Shown one piece after another: positions 1 through 12,440 of a stretch of DNA of 64,000 bases (position 1 is the first letter of the stretch; each line of letters begins with the position of its first letter). The notes beneath the pieces are model-generated. The model was not told the origin of the DNA. It saw only the letters and a list, made by a program, of their open reading frames with translations, and made no database searches. This DNA is from Cryoendolithus antarcticus. Taxonomy: Eukaryota; Ascomycota; Dothideomycetes; Cladosporiales; Cladosporiaceae. The stretch spans positions 868,001-932,000 of the forward strand of contig NAJO01000005.1 of the NCBI GenBank assembly GCA_002077065.1, read 5' to 3'. The translations under genes and the position numbers were made by a program.

Positions 1-380
1 AGTGTGAAAAGTACACTTGCAATGTTTGTCGACCAGGCCGCAGCTATGCGAGTCAATACTGGTACTGATGGCGCATTAGGCTTGCATCTTTCACGGTGAC
101 TTCCGCATAGTATCGACACGCCCCCTGATCTTCGCAGACCAGGTTCCACAGCCTAGCGTGTCCAGCGGTCCCGATCATACTCCATACTTGCCCACGACCT
201 TGCACGAGACCCTTTACAGCCGCCTCCGTGCACACGAGACGCCTTATTCTGAAGCTCTCTTGATTGACTACGCCATCCGCGCCCGGGTTTACTGCTCAGA
301 CGCATGCTCCGGCCGCAGGATGCGTCAAGATCTGCAACTGTGCTCGAAAGGATGCTGCGCTGTTGTCACGACAGCATTAG

Positions 381-632
381 ATGTGCCTCGTGTGCGCGGA
401 GGAGCATATTGACAAATTGGTCGCAAAACTAGAGGGCGAGGATGAATATGAGTGTAGAGCGGCAGGGTGTGACAACCGAATTGACGCGATGGCAATCGGG
501 AGCGCCTTGGGAATCTATAGCTGGTGTGAGGGGACATTCGATCAGAAGAGAGCGGAGGACGCAAAGAAAGCTTTGGAGAATGGGATCGAGCTCGAAAGAG
601 TGAGAAGGGATTCGATCAGCGATGGGGAGTGA
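381..632 (+). CDS. possible 3' exon of an unresolved Cys-rich protein
   Basis: An 83-codon open frame opens with a C-x2-C pair (CLVC) and has another Cys pair further on (ECRAAGC), then a charged helical C-terminus ending in TGA. Upstream in other frames lie Cys-containing pieces: CEKYTCNVC at about 3-29, and RVYCSDAC followed by CSKGC at about 287-355. Taken together they recall RING/IBR zinc-binding proteins, where short Cys pairs alternate with helices. I could not join them by convincing splice sites, and stops separate them, so this may be the end of a gene starting left of the window or a decayed copy. The ATG at 381 follows a TTAG that could be an acceptor. Function not assigned. Confidence 0.25.
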   Translation: MCLVCAEEHIDKLVAKLEGEDEYECRAAGCDNRIDAMAIGSALGIYSWCEGTFDQKRAEDAKKALENGIELERVRRDSISDGE

Positions 633-1067
633 TGCACAGTGTCGACGAGGTTTCATGAACAGTTCGTTCTCGGTGCTCATGTAGTATCGATCATTCAATT
701 CGCACACGCTCGACGGTGGCTGCTTTCATTCGACGGGTGCATTCCTGTGTCCTGCATGTGGTTGACGCCAACGCGCCATATTCTCACCGTGCGAGCACAG
801 CCTTGGAGGACTCGCGCGGTGCCACATCGTGACTAGGTCTCAATTGTTGTCGGATTAGCTCCCTTCGCCGGCAGAACAGGAGGATATTCGTCCCATAGCT
901 GTGTCGACACTGTCCGTGCACCTGTGCTGGCACAAACTGAGGCCTAGATGAAGCGCAGGTGTCCACAAGCGATAGGCGAATGGCCAAAACCGCACCCATC
1001 AACTACTCGACGCAGCCTTCAAGTTGTAGGTTGCTGTGCGGCTCTGGGGTTCTGTCACCGCGCTGAT

Positions 1068-2982
1068 TTACTCAGGCTGCAAAATGATCGTCTCCTGCTC
1101 GATCGTCCACTCACCCTGCAGCCCATCCGGCTTACTGAAGTACGTGAGCTGATGCATATGCGGATTGATCCCACTGCCCATATCGAAGAAGGCATTGTGG
1201 ATCCTCGCACTCTCTCCGGGCCACTCGGTCCCGTCAGTAACATCCAGCCCAGCTTCCTCACGCTGCATAATGCGTTCGGCCACAGCAGCAGATGAATTCG
1301 AGTCCCATAGGCCCTCGCGCCTGAAGCTCGAGCGGAGCACTGCTATAGCACGACGACGGACTAGGGGGTGACGGCATTTCGTCGCGATGAGGTATATGTG
1401 AGGCACGAATTCCATGTCGAAAACGAATGTCGAGTAATGCGTTTTCTCGGCTAAAGCGGCGAGCTGGAGTGTCTCTCCCAGAGACACTGCACGCTCGAAA
1501 TCGTCAAGGTAAAGGTCGGTGGACGATTCGGAGATCGCATCAGATCGTGCTAGCCAGGTGATTGTGGTGATGTAGTGTATCTCGAGGATGTGAGTTGAGC
1601 GCTGCTCTGCCGGCAAGAAGCACTTCGTCATCGAAAGAGAGTCGAATGCCGACTTCCACGAGCTCAGGCAAGCCAGGAGACTGTGCTGCCTTGCAAGATC
1701 TTCATCTGTCACATCGCCTTCGTATCTTCTGACACGTAAGCTACGGATATGTCGCATCGAAAGATTCATTAGATGGACCAAGCTATCTCTCGCCGCTAAA
1801 AGGGTCTCGAACGTTTCGGGCACTACTGCCATCGCCTCGACTGTAGGTGAGGTCAGTTCGATCAGTTACTAGACTGTCAGTGTGCACTATCTATACTTAC
1901 AAGGATACTCCCACTGTGACTCTTGGCCAGTCAACATCGCTAGGAGCTCCAACCGGTAAAAGAAGGGCATGACCTGCTTTCGAGTCGAGCGCATTTGATT
2001 GTATGGAGTCGTGGGCTTCTGCTTTGATGCGCCCAATGCAATATGCATGCCTGCCTTGAAATGCTCCATTGCTGGCCCATGCTCGCCGCGTAACATCTCA
2101 ATACATACGAAAAGCACACAGCTCAGTAGCGCGATGTCAGTCGCTGTGTCGGACCGTTGCATGCGTTGCGCGAGATGGGTGATCGCTTTGTTATAATGGA
2201 TCAATGCGAAAGGATCATCTTGGCCTTCGACTGTGACGAACTGTGGTATCTTGCTCGCGAGTGGGTCGCTTATTGGTATGGTTCGTCTGAGTGGCGATGC
2301 TACGATCGACTTCTCGCGACTTTCGCTCAAGCTACCGAGAGCTATCATAGCATGTCGAATTGTCGGTTCAGAGGATCCAATCTGTACGACCATTTGCTGC
2401 CATATATCGCGGTCGAAGAAACCTGCGAGCTGTGGCGCTGTCCATTTCGTGAAGAAGTCGAGCGCCCGTCTCTCGGTCCGGTCGCCTTGCATGGTGTCGA
2501 TACTCCTGAAGATGACGACTGTCCGAGTGTCGGGTCGCGCAGGCTTCTTCGGCAGGACGACTGAGTATCCATCGCCTGTCAGCAGTCAGCGTAGACTCGC
2601 TCGTTTATGCTAATGATTTGACATACACGTTCGACCAGTGCTAGTACAGCGATCACCTGTTGCCGTCAGCAAAATACAGATTACCGACGCAATTCATCGA
2701 CTAAACTTGCTTACATGCTGGCTTCGTTTCGTCACATTTGACTCGGCGGATCTTACATGTCTTGCATCCTGTCTTTACCTAGGTCGTCGTCAGTATGCGA
2801 GACGGACGTCTCACGGCAGCACACCGCACCTTCGGCTTGCCCAATCTCGTTTTCTTGACAGGTGCAGGCAGGGCATCTGCGCTGCTCTCACTGGTGCTCG
2901 AAGATGTCGGAGACCGTGTTGGCTTCGCCGATGTTGGCGTTAGCCGGCGGATTGGGAGTATTTGTATCTTGTCTGCACCCAT
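1068..2982 (-). CDS. Zn2Cys6 (fungal binuclear cluster) transcription factor
   Basis: Exons 2982-2830, 2778-2715, 2656-2627, 2575-1901 and 1840-1068 join to 564 residues with the total divisible by three. The spliced N-terminus gives a perfect C-x2-C-x6-C-x6-C-x2-C-x6-C cluster (Cys56, 59, 66, 73, 76, 83) in the context VKTGCKTCKIRRVKCD, followed by CDGY. Two of the six Cys codons are split by introns, so the domain is invisible in unspliced frames. Residues from about 105 on resemble the helical middle-homology region of these regulators, including an RALDFF motif and a 'GEHGPAMEHFKAG' stretch. It should bind CGG-type DNA sites in the nucleus. It is divergent from the SDR gene at 4234 across 1.25 kb, so it may control that gene and the adjacent kinase; that link is inference. 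Confidence 0.9.
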
Positions 2983-4233
2983 GCTTGGGATTTTGAATCT
3001 GGCGTACGAGATTTCGAGAGGAGCGTTGATGTGGAAAGATACGACTTACCCTTTCTTACGGCTACATGGCCATGGCTATAGAAATGCTTCGTGGAGTCAG
3101 TGCATAGGCAGCGAGTTAGCTGTCAAAGGCGATGCGCCATGTGCAGTGCCAAGAGAGCATTTGGAGATCGACCGCTACGGCCGCTGCAGGATTACAGCCC
3201 TGAACCGTTCCGCAATGAAGCAACAGGGATGGCATTCGGCGTCGAGCGAGGCTGAGCCGCGGATTTTTCCGGCCTCGTACCACGTGTCGTGCTTCGCCGC
3301 GAGGTCGCTGCGTACATCATCGTCCTGTGATGATGGCATATGACCTTGATACTGACACAAGGAGATCGTACCCAGTTGGATTGGATAGAACGGTCACAGA
3401 GACTGCTGGTCTCCGATCAAGCCACCACGAGCTACTCGATCTGCAGTGTACCGGAAAGAGTCTAGCGGGACACCGAAGTATTCTGCCAAATCACGACAAT
3501 TCGCGTGACAGGAGGATGAAGCGATATCAACACTTGGCTGACGCAGGTTCCGCCTGCACGTCTCGTCAGTAGTCAGCATCCACCGCAATGCCCCGGGACG
3601 AATGCCTTGACTCCATCGAAATGGCCATATATACGTCAGATGTCGATCCAAGCACTATGTTTTCCGCAAGGCTGACACAGAGATGTTCTAAACGAGTTCC
3701 ACGCAGGGAAGCCCCGAGACGCTACGACAACCCAGGAGCGCGAATAACGCCATGGTGTGCTCCCGATCTCGACACAGGTAGAATGTGGTGGGAGTTGGCA
3801 TCATGACGCAGACAACAGTCATTGAGGAGATGGTTCACATGCTGACTTCCATCGAGCGAAGGCGATGCCACGCATTTGCTTCCTAAAACGCCATGAGCAT
3901 GCGTATAACGCGAGCTATGATACAGGATTGTCCGCTTCCGCAGCTTATAGCTGCCACTTGTGGTCTCAGACGGGCGGGAATAAGTAGCTGCGAACGACCC
4001 TGAACAGCTGCTGCAGCTGCTCGACCCCGCAGGTGGGAATGTTGTCCGTACAAACGACAATTCATCATGCTAGGCGTTGCAATCCCGAGGCGGGGTCACG
4101 ACGAGGGGAACCACATTTCGGTAATGTTGATAGCATACATGGTGTCTCAGGAGGTAGGTTAAGTTAAAGTCCATTTCTCTTCCAACTTACACCCTGCCCG
4201 CTCTTACTCACCACTCAAATAATCAAGATCACA
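2983..4233. other. intergenic region between divergent regulator and SDR genes
   Basis: A 1.25-kb spacer between two divergent starts. Short open frames occur on both strands, but none shows a motif, a plausible splice pattern or a long run. It presumably holds both promoters. I saw no clear TATA box or repeat, and no CGG palindrome I would defend. Confidence 0.5.
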
Positions 4234-5154
4234 ATGTCCGAAGGCAAGCTCTCAGGCCGCGTTGCAATTATCACTGGTGGCGGAGGAGGGTTTGGCAAGG
4301 GGATCGCCGAGACGTTCCTTAAGCAAGGCGCCAAAGTGATCATTGCGGACTTTGTCGAGGACGTCGGGCAGAAGACAGCTTCGGAGCTGAAGTGCGAGTT
4401 CGTGAGAGCCGATGTGACGAAGAAAGCCGACTGGGAGAAGATCTTGAAGTTTGCAGACGAGAAGTTTGGAAAGATCGATACAGTGGTGAACAATGCTGGT
4501 AGGTTGCCTAGGTGTAAGGCTAGTAGGACTGGAATAGCACGCTGACTGGAACCATGCAGGGACGACGTATCGGAACAAGCCCACAAACGATGTCACAGAT
4601 GAGGACTTTGACAAGGTGTTCAGCGTCAATGTCAAGTCGATCTACTACTCAGCAAATGTGATTGTTCCATACCTGCAGAAGGGTGGTAATGGTGGAAGTG
4701 TAAGCACCCACGAATCAGTCATCAAAGTTGCGCCTGACTGAATGGACGTGCAGTTCGTTACGATCGCCTCAACAGCAGGCCTCCGACCGAGAGGCGGCCT
4801 TACATGGTACAATGCCTCCAAAGCTGCCGTCATCAACGCAACCAAAAGCATGGCAGTCGAATATGCATCTGAGAAGATCCGGTTCAACAACGTGTGCCCT
4901 GTCGTTGGACTAAATACAGGATTGTATGTAAAGATGATCTGTTTGCCAGAAAGCTCCGGAAACTAACTAGATTTCCCAGATCGGATCTGTTCTTGGGCAA
5001 GCCGGAAAACGAGGCGAAGTTCATGGCTACCGTACCCATGGGACGAGGGAGCACGCCGGCAGATGTTGGCAATGCCTGCGCGTTCCTGGCGAGCGAGGAA
5101 TCGTCCTTCCTGACGGGTATCGACATTCCTGTGGATGGCGGTCGGTGTGTCTAG
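4234..5154 (+). CDS. short-chain dehydrogenase/reductase (classical SDR)
   Basis: Exons 4234-4498, 4560-4699, 4754-4923 and 4980-5154 give 249 residues, the usual size for classical SDRs. Visible features are the TGxxxGxG nucleotide-binding loop ([10 protein letters not shown], residues 14-23), NNAG, the catalytic Ser141, Tyr154 and Lys158 (YNASK), and a C-terminal [10 protein letters not shown] typical of 3-oxoacyl-ACP reductase/glucose-1-dehydrogenase-like members. It should be a soluble NAD(P)-dependent alcohol/ketone oxidoreductase; the substrate cannot be read from the sequence. Its stop lies 69 bp from the stop of the dihydroxyacetone kinase on the other strand. All three introns are 51-61 nt with standard borders. 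Confidence 0.9.
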
Positions 5155-5223
5155 ATGTTCCAGTACCAGACACATATATGTACAGTCAAAGGCCGTATAC
5201 TGAAGTGCGGACATCGAAAGCTA

Positions 5224-7101
5224 TCATTGCGGAAGTCCACTCAACAATCCTTTCAGGAAGATCGCTGCAGCCATGGCGCCGGGGTCTGGCGGCATGTCCG
5301 TGGATTCTGCTTGCTCGCCCACATACGTCGCTGCATCACGTCAGTATGCACAGTGCTGGCTAAGGAATTTGCGTTCGACGTACCACGGCCAAACTTCGCC
5401 TTCATGCCCGCTGTGCTCTTTGCGCCTTCATCGCCTGCCTCCACTGCTTTGGCAAAGTCTCCGTCCTTCTCGAACGCCTCGCAAAATGGGATCAACGTGT
5501 CCATCACCGTCCTACCACCGACTGCAGCACTGGTGTAGCCCATCAGATTCCTCAATGCACCACCAGCAGCTTTCCCCATGATCTTGCCATCGAGCTGCGC
5601 CTTCGTATCACCTTGAGCAAATAATTGCCTCAGCTGTGTCGTAAAGCCAGCTACAACGATCGCAATGATCGCACCAAGTGTCCCGCCTATCTCCTCCACT
5701 GCCTCATCAACCTCATCCAGGATGTGGAACAGCACGCCATCCCTGCAGAGTCCTGCATCAAGCTTTTTGAGCACTCCTTGACACATGCCCACGACTGCTT
5801 CGCCACAGTCACCATCTCCCATCTGTATGTCCCATTTTGTGATGTCTGGCTCGGCTTTGATGGCAGCGTCGCACGCTTTCCGCAACGCATTCTCAATTGT
5901 CGCAGGGTCAACCTTCGGACCAGCTGCTATGTCTGCACCTGCGAGCTTGTCGGTCTGCGCGGACTGCTTTGCCTCTTTGGCCTCCCTGTACCCGTTCTTT
6001 GGCCATGCTGGCGCTCGAGTATCAGAGTCGAGGAGTTCGAGCAGTTGTGATACTGGTGTCTTGGTCGCTCGCTCGATCCCGGAGACGTTGAGAAGCGACA
6101 GGGACCAACCTGGGGCGTTCAGCGATGTCTCGAAGCAGGACGTGTACTCTCGTGTAGGCGTTATCTTCCAATCTTTCTTGAGATTCCTCCGTACCGTACT
6201 AGTCAACGCTTCGAGCTCGAAGTTTGACATGCCGCCGAAGTTGTTGATTAGCAGAAGTACCACATCATCAGGCTTGAAATCCACAAATGCGCGATCTTTG
6301 TCGCTTGGATCTAGACAGTACTTCAGCATATCTGCTACCAAGTCGTCTACCTTCGGCATCGGCGCGATCTCGTGCAGTCCCGGCTCGTTATGGATGCCCA
6401 TCCCTAGCACGTAGGTGTCGTCCGGAATGCTCCTATGATGCTCGCGGCCTGGGATATGACAATGGTCTAGCGATGAGCCGACTGTGACGCAATTGTCGTT
6501 GACGGACTGTCCAATGTTGTAGCACGTGTCGAAGTCGTAGCCAGCGTGCGATGCACTTCCGCAGAGCTTTAGCACTGCTTTGCAGTCAGTCGCCTGGGCC
6601 TTGTCGGCACCAGTCTCTTGCCGACTCACCAAACATGTTTCCCGCCAATCCTCTCCTCCCCAGATTCTCCGTCTGCTTCCTCCCCAGCGCAACATCGTCT
6701 GTCATCCTCAATATTTCTACTCGTCCGCCCCTACCCAGCGCCTTCTCTCTTGCCAGTCCGAAGTGCAGATTGTCGCCGGTGTAGTTCGTGATGCACAGTA
6801 TGATCCCTACCTCACTCGGCACATGCTCAATCGCGGCCATGATTTGCTTCGCGCTCGGACTGGCGAAGACCTCGCCGTTGACGGCTGCGGCAAGCATACC
6901 GTCGCCCACATAGCCGCTCCATGCTGGCTCGTGGCCAGACCCACCGCCAGAGATTACTGACACACGTGAGGGCGAGTGCGTCTTGTCGTAGACGACCTTA
7001 GCCGGAGCATCGAGGGCCAAGTGAGCGTTGCGAGAGACGAGAGATTCGAGACCAAGGACTACGACGCCTTCGGTTGTGGGAAAGAAATGCTTTGTGCTCA
7101 T
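5224..7101 (-). CDS. DAK1: dihydroxyacetone kinase (glycerone kinase)
   Basis: Exons 7101-6630, 6574-5384 and 5330-5224 give 589 residues, matching fungal single-chain Dak proteins. The N-terminal DhaK-like domain shows the SGGGSGHEP loop and, after intron 1, a GSSLDHCHIPG segment where the substrate-binding His is expected. The C-terminal DhaL-like ATP-binding domain has MGDGDCG, followed by GGTLGAI and FGRATYVGE, the latter restored only by splicing the 53-nt last intron. It phosphorylates dihydroxyacetone with ATP, feeding glycerol or methanol carbon into glycolysis and detoxifying dihydroxyacetone. I chose the ATG at 7101 (MSTKHFF) over an upstream in-frame ATG at 7188 because it aligns with the usual start. 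The intron-1 acceptor could shift by one codon. Confidence 0.93.
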
Positions 7102-7512
7102 GATGGGGTATGATTGATGGACGAGATATGGTAGAGGTATGAAGATGTGAGCATCACAGACTGACTTACCTCCGACTGCCACTAACAATTGGACTACGCC
7201 GGTAATTCACCACGGATATGAGAACGAAGATGACCCCTCAGAGAGCCCCGCGTCAGGGTGTGTTCATGGCTAGGAGCTTGCTCGGACGAAGAGCAGAAGC
7301 TCGATTAGCCGCGAGCAGAGATCTCGGGTCATCTGCAAGCGGCAAGCCGAGGAGAGATTTGGAGCCTTAGGCATACATCTACTCCCACTTCATGTAGGTA
7401 CTGTACAGTGTACACGTCCTTCATACATCCAGTGTGGAAGAATGTTGGCCTCATGAGTGGACAATGGGAACGGCAACACACAGGTAATAATAGTTCGCAT
7501 TTCAGGCTCTAG

Positions 7513-9563
7513 CTAATTCCTGCACACATTAAGCTTCGCGAGCGCCGGATCATGGTCGCTGACCTCGTTCCCACCGGACACCCATGTGTTGACGTGTACA
7601 TGCTCGAAGTCCTTGTTGCGTACTGATCGCGCAGGCTTAGGACTGACGTAAGCATGATCCAGTTCTTGTTGCGAGCCGCCAAAGGTGTACGAGTATCTCT
7701 CCACGTCCTTGATATTAGCAACGACGTCCAGATCCCTCAGCCCGGAAACCTCGACGAAGCGCTTCAGTGGCTCCACGCCAGAGAACTCATTGAAATCTCC
7801 AGCAGCTATTATGGCAGCATTCTTGTCTTGCTTCAGAATTTCAGCAATGAAGGCGCCAGTCACTTCACCCTGGGCGATGCGACCGTCAATCCCTCCGTTG
7901 ACAGGAGGTCGCGGATCGCCGGCTAACGACGAAGAGCCACCCTTGCTTGTGAAGTGGACGTTCACCGTAAAGAAGTGGCCCTTCCCATCGACTGTCTCCC
8001 ATTCGGCCACAAGTGGCTTGCGGCTGCTATTGAACACCTGTGGCATTGTAATACGTCCAGGATTGTACCGGAGAGAAGGACCGGGCAGTACTGCATTGGC
8101 ATCAAGTGGCCCACCTGGATTGGGCTTGTAGAGTCGCAGCTGGTCGGATCTGTAAATGTAGGCGTTCCTGATGTTCCCTCCTGGTGCACCACCGTCCTGG
8201 TTGTTGACGGGATCTACATCAACGAAGTCCCAAGGCACAAGGGAGCGCGCTGAAAGAGCGGTAGTGAGTTCCAGTAGGGTGGCATTGGCGTCGACGTTTC
8301 CGTTGTTTGTCTCGCCATTGTTGTCTTGGATCTCTTGAAGAAAGACGATGGACGGCGAATTCATGTAGGCGACGATATGTTCAACAATCCGCGGAACTCT
8401 AGTGTTGCCAGCAGCGAAGTTCTCCGCGTTATAGCTCCCCTAAGTAATAGATTAAATGATGTGATAAGTGAGGGTGGAGAAAGAACTGAGCTTACCACAG
8501 TAATGCCGTCACACTTGCCATTAGGCTTAATGTTGGACGGTGGAGGGAGCTCCGGTTGCTTCGCATCCTTGATCTTAGTTCCAGTGAGAGGTAGAATGCT
8601 GTAGAAGCCAAAGTCATACTGGACCACACCGACAATCGTCTCCAGTGTATCGCCAAGCTTCGTGGTGTTCACGTTACGAGTGCCGTCCAAAGGAGTGCCA
8701 ACGATGAGTGTCTCCGGGTTGCTGTCTTTGTCGACAACCGACAGGCCTCCCCTGGAGTTCTCGCCAGTGACTTTCCAGTCTCCGTAGACCCACTGATCGC
8801 CAAAAGTGTTCGCTGGCCGGCCAAGAGCAGTGACGCCCTGTATCGTCACGAGCTCGCCGGACAGCGACTCCCAGAAGTCCATACCAAAGCGGCCGGGGTT
8901 CAGTCTCGGGTTCTCAGCAGACACACGAGACACATTGTTGGGGTAGGCAAAGATATCGTTGTTGGTGTCCAGGCTGCTGTAGAGCTCGGTCGGCGGTGAG
9001 ACGTCGCGACGACCGATGAGGCCCGAGGTGCGCTTGCTGAGCACCACAGGTTCGACGGCATTGCCTGAGCTAACGATGCGAACATTACGAGGGGTCGTGA
9101 CCTCGGTCAGGTATAGATAGGCAGTGGACGAGCGGTACTCCGTTACGTTGCCGTCGATGGTGATGATCTGTCCGCGAGTGATGTTGTGCGCGAAGGCCGC
9201 GCCGAAGACGTAGACGCTGATTCGTGTCAGTAGCTATCACTGGCTTTCTTGACCGCAGCAGGCTTGTGTATTCCTGGGGAGGAAGATCGCGCTGCAGTAA
9301 CCTGGCATAGATACCGCCACGTGGACGATCGTTGGGGGTAAGTTGGAGCTTCAGACGTACCTTTCTGAGGTGCGCTCGTTGTCGTCAGGAGTCGTGCTGC
9401 GCAGCCACAGCCCGCTGGGACCCTTTGCAGTTACTAGGCCGGTGAGATTCGTGAAGCTAGTGCCATTGAGGAGCGATTGGTACCGCTCTCCAGTAATCTG
9501 GGCAACAGTTATGGCAGACACAAGAGGGGCAGCCAGAAGGCTGAATGCAAGAAACAGTTTCAT
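7513..9563 (-). CDS. secreted endonuclease/exonuclease/phosphatase-family nuclease
   Basis: Exons 9563-9361, 9216-8496 and 8439-7513 join to 616 residues. The first 17 or so residues form a signal peptide (hydrophobic LFLAFSLLAAPLVSA). The N-terminal half carries OB-fold-like segments (RGQIITIDGNVTEY; ELVTIQGVTALG) like those in bacterial ExeM/NucH extracellular nucleases. The C-terminal half has the EEP catalytic signatures: FLQEIQDNNG (metal-binding Glu), AGDFNEFSG and a terminal SDHDPALA. Several N-x-S/T sites agree with secretion. It probably degrades extracellular DNA for nutrients or defence. Intron 1 (144 nt) is longer than its neighbours; the second (56 nt) falls just before the EEP domain. 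Confidence 0.88.
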
Positions 9564-11616
9564 CTTCGATCTTTGTTGCTGGCGTGTTGCAATGAATGAA
9601 ATACGGAAAGCCTACTACCTTATATCTGAAGTTTGACAAGTCGACTTGTCACTCACAGACTGCACCTTCTTGCTTCTTGTTTGAGCACCCCACTGGTAAA
9701 GAGAGCCCAAGCACGTGTTGTCGACACCGCGGGCGAGTTTCTGCGTCAGGAAGCTCTCAAGAGATCTTGGGATGTCAAGCGTCTGGGCGATCTTGGCAAA
9801 AACTCAGGTACCCGGCCACGCCGCTGTATGGCTCGTCGATCAGGCCCAGCTGTCCGGGGATGGACACGGAGAAAGCCATGCGGCTCAGTGTAACTGATGA
9901 TCTACATGCATACTCCACATCTACCAGAAGCATCTTAGGGGGCTGTAATCAGGCGCATGGTAATAGCTGCTGTGCCCTAGCAGGTGCACACGCGTCGCAA
10001 CAGGGACTGAGCCGACGACAGGACCACTGCGCATGCAAGGGTGAAGACAAGAGGCCGATCGTCAAGCTGCGATCGAGGGCAGCCTCTGTTGCAGCTGATG
10101 GAGGAGCATTAGTACGGAAACGTGTGAAGCGAGGTAGAGTCTTGGCAGAGTCGATACATGTATTGTCGAGCCTGTGATGGGAGGTTCGACGCGTTGCATC
10201 TATCTGCCTTTCCGGTACCCTTCATCTGCCATCTTCGCAGCAGCCGGGGCGGCGTGGTGAGGACGTGTCGTGGTGTAGCTATTCATGACCAGGGTGCGCT
10301 CCGAGGGGAGTTCCAAGATGAGAATAAGGCTGTTCCCGTTCCGTGCGGCTCTCCCGAATCGTCCTGCGCACAGTACTTAACCCCGAGCACAACGCCATTA
10401 CTTCAGCGATCTTCAAAGTCATAAGTGATTATTGCATAAATATGTACATCTTCCACTGCGAGCGGTCTCTTGCCCATGGGAGAGACAGAAAGCCACCCGT
10501 GCTCGCAGCACAAAATGCATCGAGTGCTTCGGTAGTCTGCTCTTCGGAGCACGCAGAGACCGCGGCGCTCTTTGTAGTAACAGATCCTTCGGAAACGAAG
10601 GACTGCAAGTCGGCCACAATATTGACTGGACAGTCAAGTGTCAAACAAAACGGGTCATGGCAACGCCTTTGTCCAGTCCTCCAGGCGCAGTGGGGAACTA
10701 TTCGAAGCATCTGGCGCCTCATCCCCTGGGATGGGAACTGCTGACTGGATCTGAGCCCAGGCTCGGTGGCAGGCCGTTGCTTTCGAGGCATGAGAATCCG
10801 CGACATCAGAGGTGGGTGGCATTTCCATTGCTCGATTCTAGTCAGGACTTACTAAAGAGAGACCGGTCGGGCCTTTGAAGCTGTGGGACGCCGCGCTTCG
10901 AGGGTGGACATCAGCACCGGGAGGCTGAGGTGAAGGCGGCGCCATGCGAGATTGTCGATAGACGACGCGTAACGACCTGCTGGATCCTAAGCAAACATAA
11001 CTTTTCATTGCATTGCTGCGGCTCAAATTCGCCAGCAAGCTGGCGCTCGAGAAGGTCTTGCTCCGCTTCTTCCGGGAAATGGGGCTGTTTGACTATGCGG
11101 GCGACATCTTGTGGCATGGATGAATCCCCTGACATGCGAGCGAGAGCCTAGAGCTGAAGAGTAATGCGGCGGGCGGTCAGACGCATTTCGCCGCACGATC
11201 ACCACACGTAAATCCGGCTCCCCTTGAAAGCCATTGATAGTGGCGCGTCAATTTCTAAGGAAGTGAGGTCACAGCTGGCTCCATCCAGTAGTCTATGATT
11301 ATGCCCACATGCGCGATAGTGACGATATTGACCTCGCTGGCGTATCCGAAGCCGAGGATGGAGCTGACTAACTCAGCACACTAGAAGGTATGTCCGTGCT
11401 TAGCCTTCACCACTGCCCGAAAGCAGGCCTGACCCGTGGTAGGATGCTGTCCACTAGGTCAGCACTTATCCTGGGCGACTCCAACGATTTTGCGTCTAGT
11501 GCGGTACGGCTGAACCTCTATGTGACATGTATAAAGCGTAAGTGATGTTCCGATTTTCGACCAGCCACTTTCAACTCCATTCTATACTTCAGGACTACAC
11601 GTCCTTACTTTCCATC
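9564..11616. other. gene-poor interval
   Basis: About 2 kb between the nuclease start and the hydrolase start. It contains overlapping open frames on both strands up to about 190 codons, for example 9596-10177 (+) and 10429-10806 (-), but their translations are low-complexity mixtures with no motif, and they overlap each other. I see no credible gene, tRNA or tandem repeat here. Confidence 0.5.
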
Positions 11617-12372
11617 ATGGCACCAACACAACTGGTCATGGTCCATGGCGCGTGGCACAGCCCCGAGCATTTCGGCCCATTGATAGAATACCTTTCAAAG
11701 CACAACTTCAAATGCCTTCCGGTCACTCTCCGCAGCACGCAACGCAACAACAACCCCGTCCCGGCCACATATGATGAAGACATCGCCACAATCCGCAAAG
11801 CCATCCTCGCTGCTCTGGAACACGGCGATGTCGCAGTCCTAGCCCACAGCTTCGGCGGCCTCTCATCCATGTCCTCGTTCGCAGAGCTCACACCCGCTCC
11901 CCGCAAAGCAGCAGGCTTCTCCACAGCCGTGACCAAAGCAATCCTCATCGCCTCGTTCTTCGCCCCCGTCGACGGAGGATTCGCGGAAGTGATAGTCGAG
12001 GGTACGCCGAGCATTTCTGTGCCAGATGGCGCGTTTATGGTCGTCGGTCCTGGCCGGGCGGAAGACTACTTCTACGGCGACCTCGAGGCTGCAGAGGCGG
12101 CGAAGTGGACGAAGCTGCTGAAGCCAGTGTCTATTGCGGCTTTGATGGGCAAAGCGACGCATGCGGGGTGGAAGGAGATTCCTGTTAGCTATCTCTTCTG
12201 TACGGAAGACCAGGCGCTGCCAGACTTCACGCAGAGGGGGATCATTGAGATGGCCAAGAAGCATGGGGTGGAGATGAGAGTTGAGGAAGTGAAGGCTAGC
12301 CATAGTCCGTTCTTGAGTATGCCGGAGCGGACTGGGGAGTTTGTGAGGAGGAGCGTAGGTGAAGGTATTTAG
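11617..12372 (+). CDS. alpha/beta hydrolase (salicylate-esterase-like, AB_hydrolase_6 type)
   Basis: A single exon of 251 codons from MAPTQ. An upstream in-frame ATG at 11542 would add 25 residues without adding a domain, so the inner start is preferred. The oxyanion-hole motif VHGAWHS lies at residues 9-15, the nucleophile elbow is AHSFGG (Ser78), an acidic residue falls in CTEDQALPD near 201, and the catalytic His is in ASHSPFLS (about 229). This is the complete triad of small plant-esterase-like hydrolases. No signal peptide; probably cytosolic. Substrate unknown. It ends 69 bp from the convergent gene at 12441. Confidence 0.85.
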   Translation: MAPTQLVMVHGAWHSPEHFGPLIEYLSKHNFKCLPVTLRSTQRNNNPVPATYDEDIATIRKAILAALEHGDVAVLAHSFGGLSSMSSFAELTPAPRKAAGFSTAVTKAILIASFFAPVDGGFAEVIVEGTPSISVPDGAFMVVGPGRAEDYFYGDLEAAEAAKWTKLLKPVSIAALMGKATHAGWKEIPVSYLFCTEDQALPDFTQRGIIEMAKKHGVEMRVEEVKASHSPFLSMPERTGEFVRRSVGEGI

Positions 12373-12440
12373 GGCTCTGCGAATCGCCAGTGTGTGGAGC
12401 AGAGAGGTCTGGTAGCTGAGCGGTGGCCATGAACGCCCGA

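Noticed and set aside
9596..10177. 193-codon open frame on +
   Set aside because: Overlaps other frames; no motif; starts within the nuclease promoter.
12385..12440. tRNA-like A-box (TAGCTGAGCGG) and weak B-box-like segment
   Set aside because: No acceptor stem or cloverleaf can be formed and the segment runs into the stop codon of the neighbouring gene.
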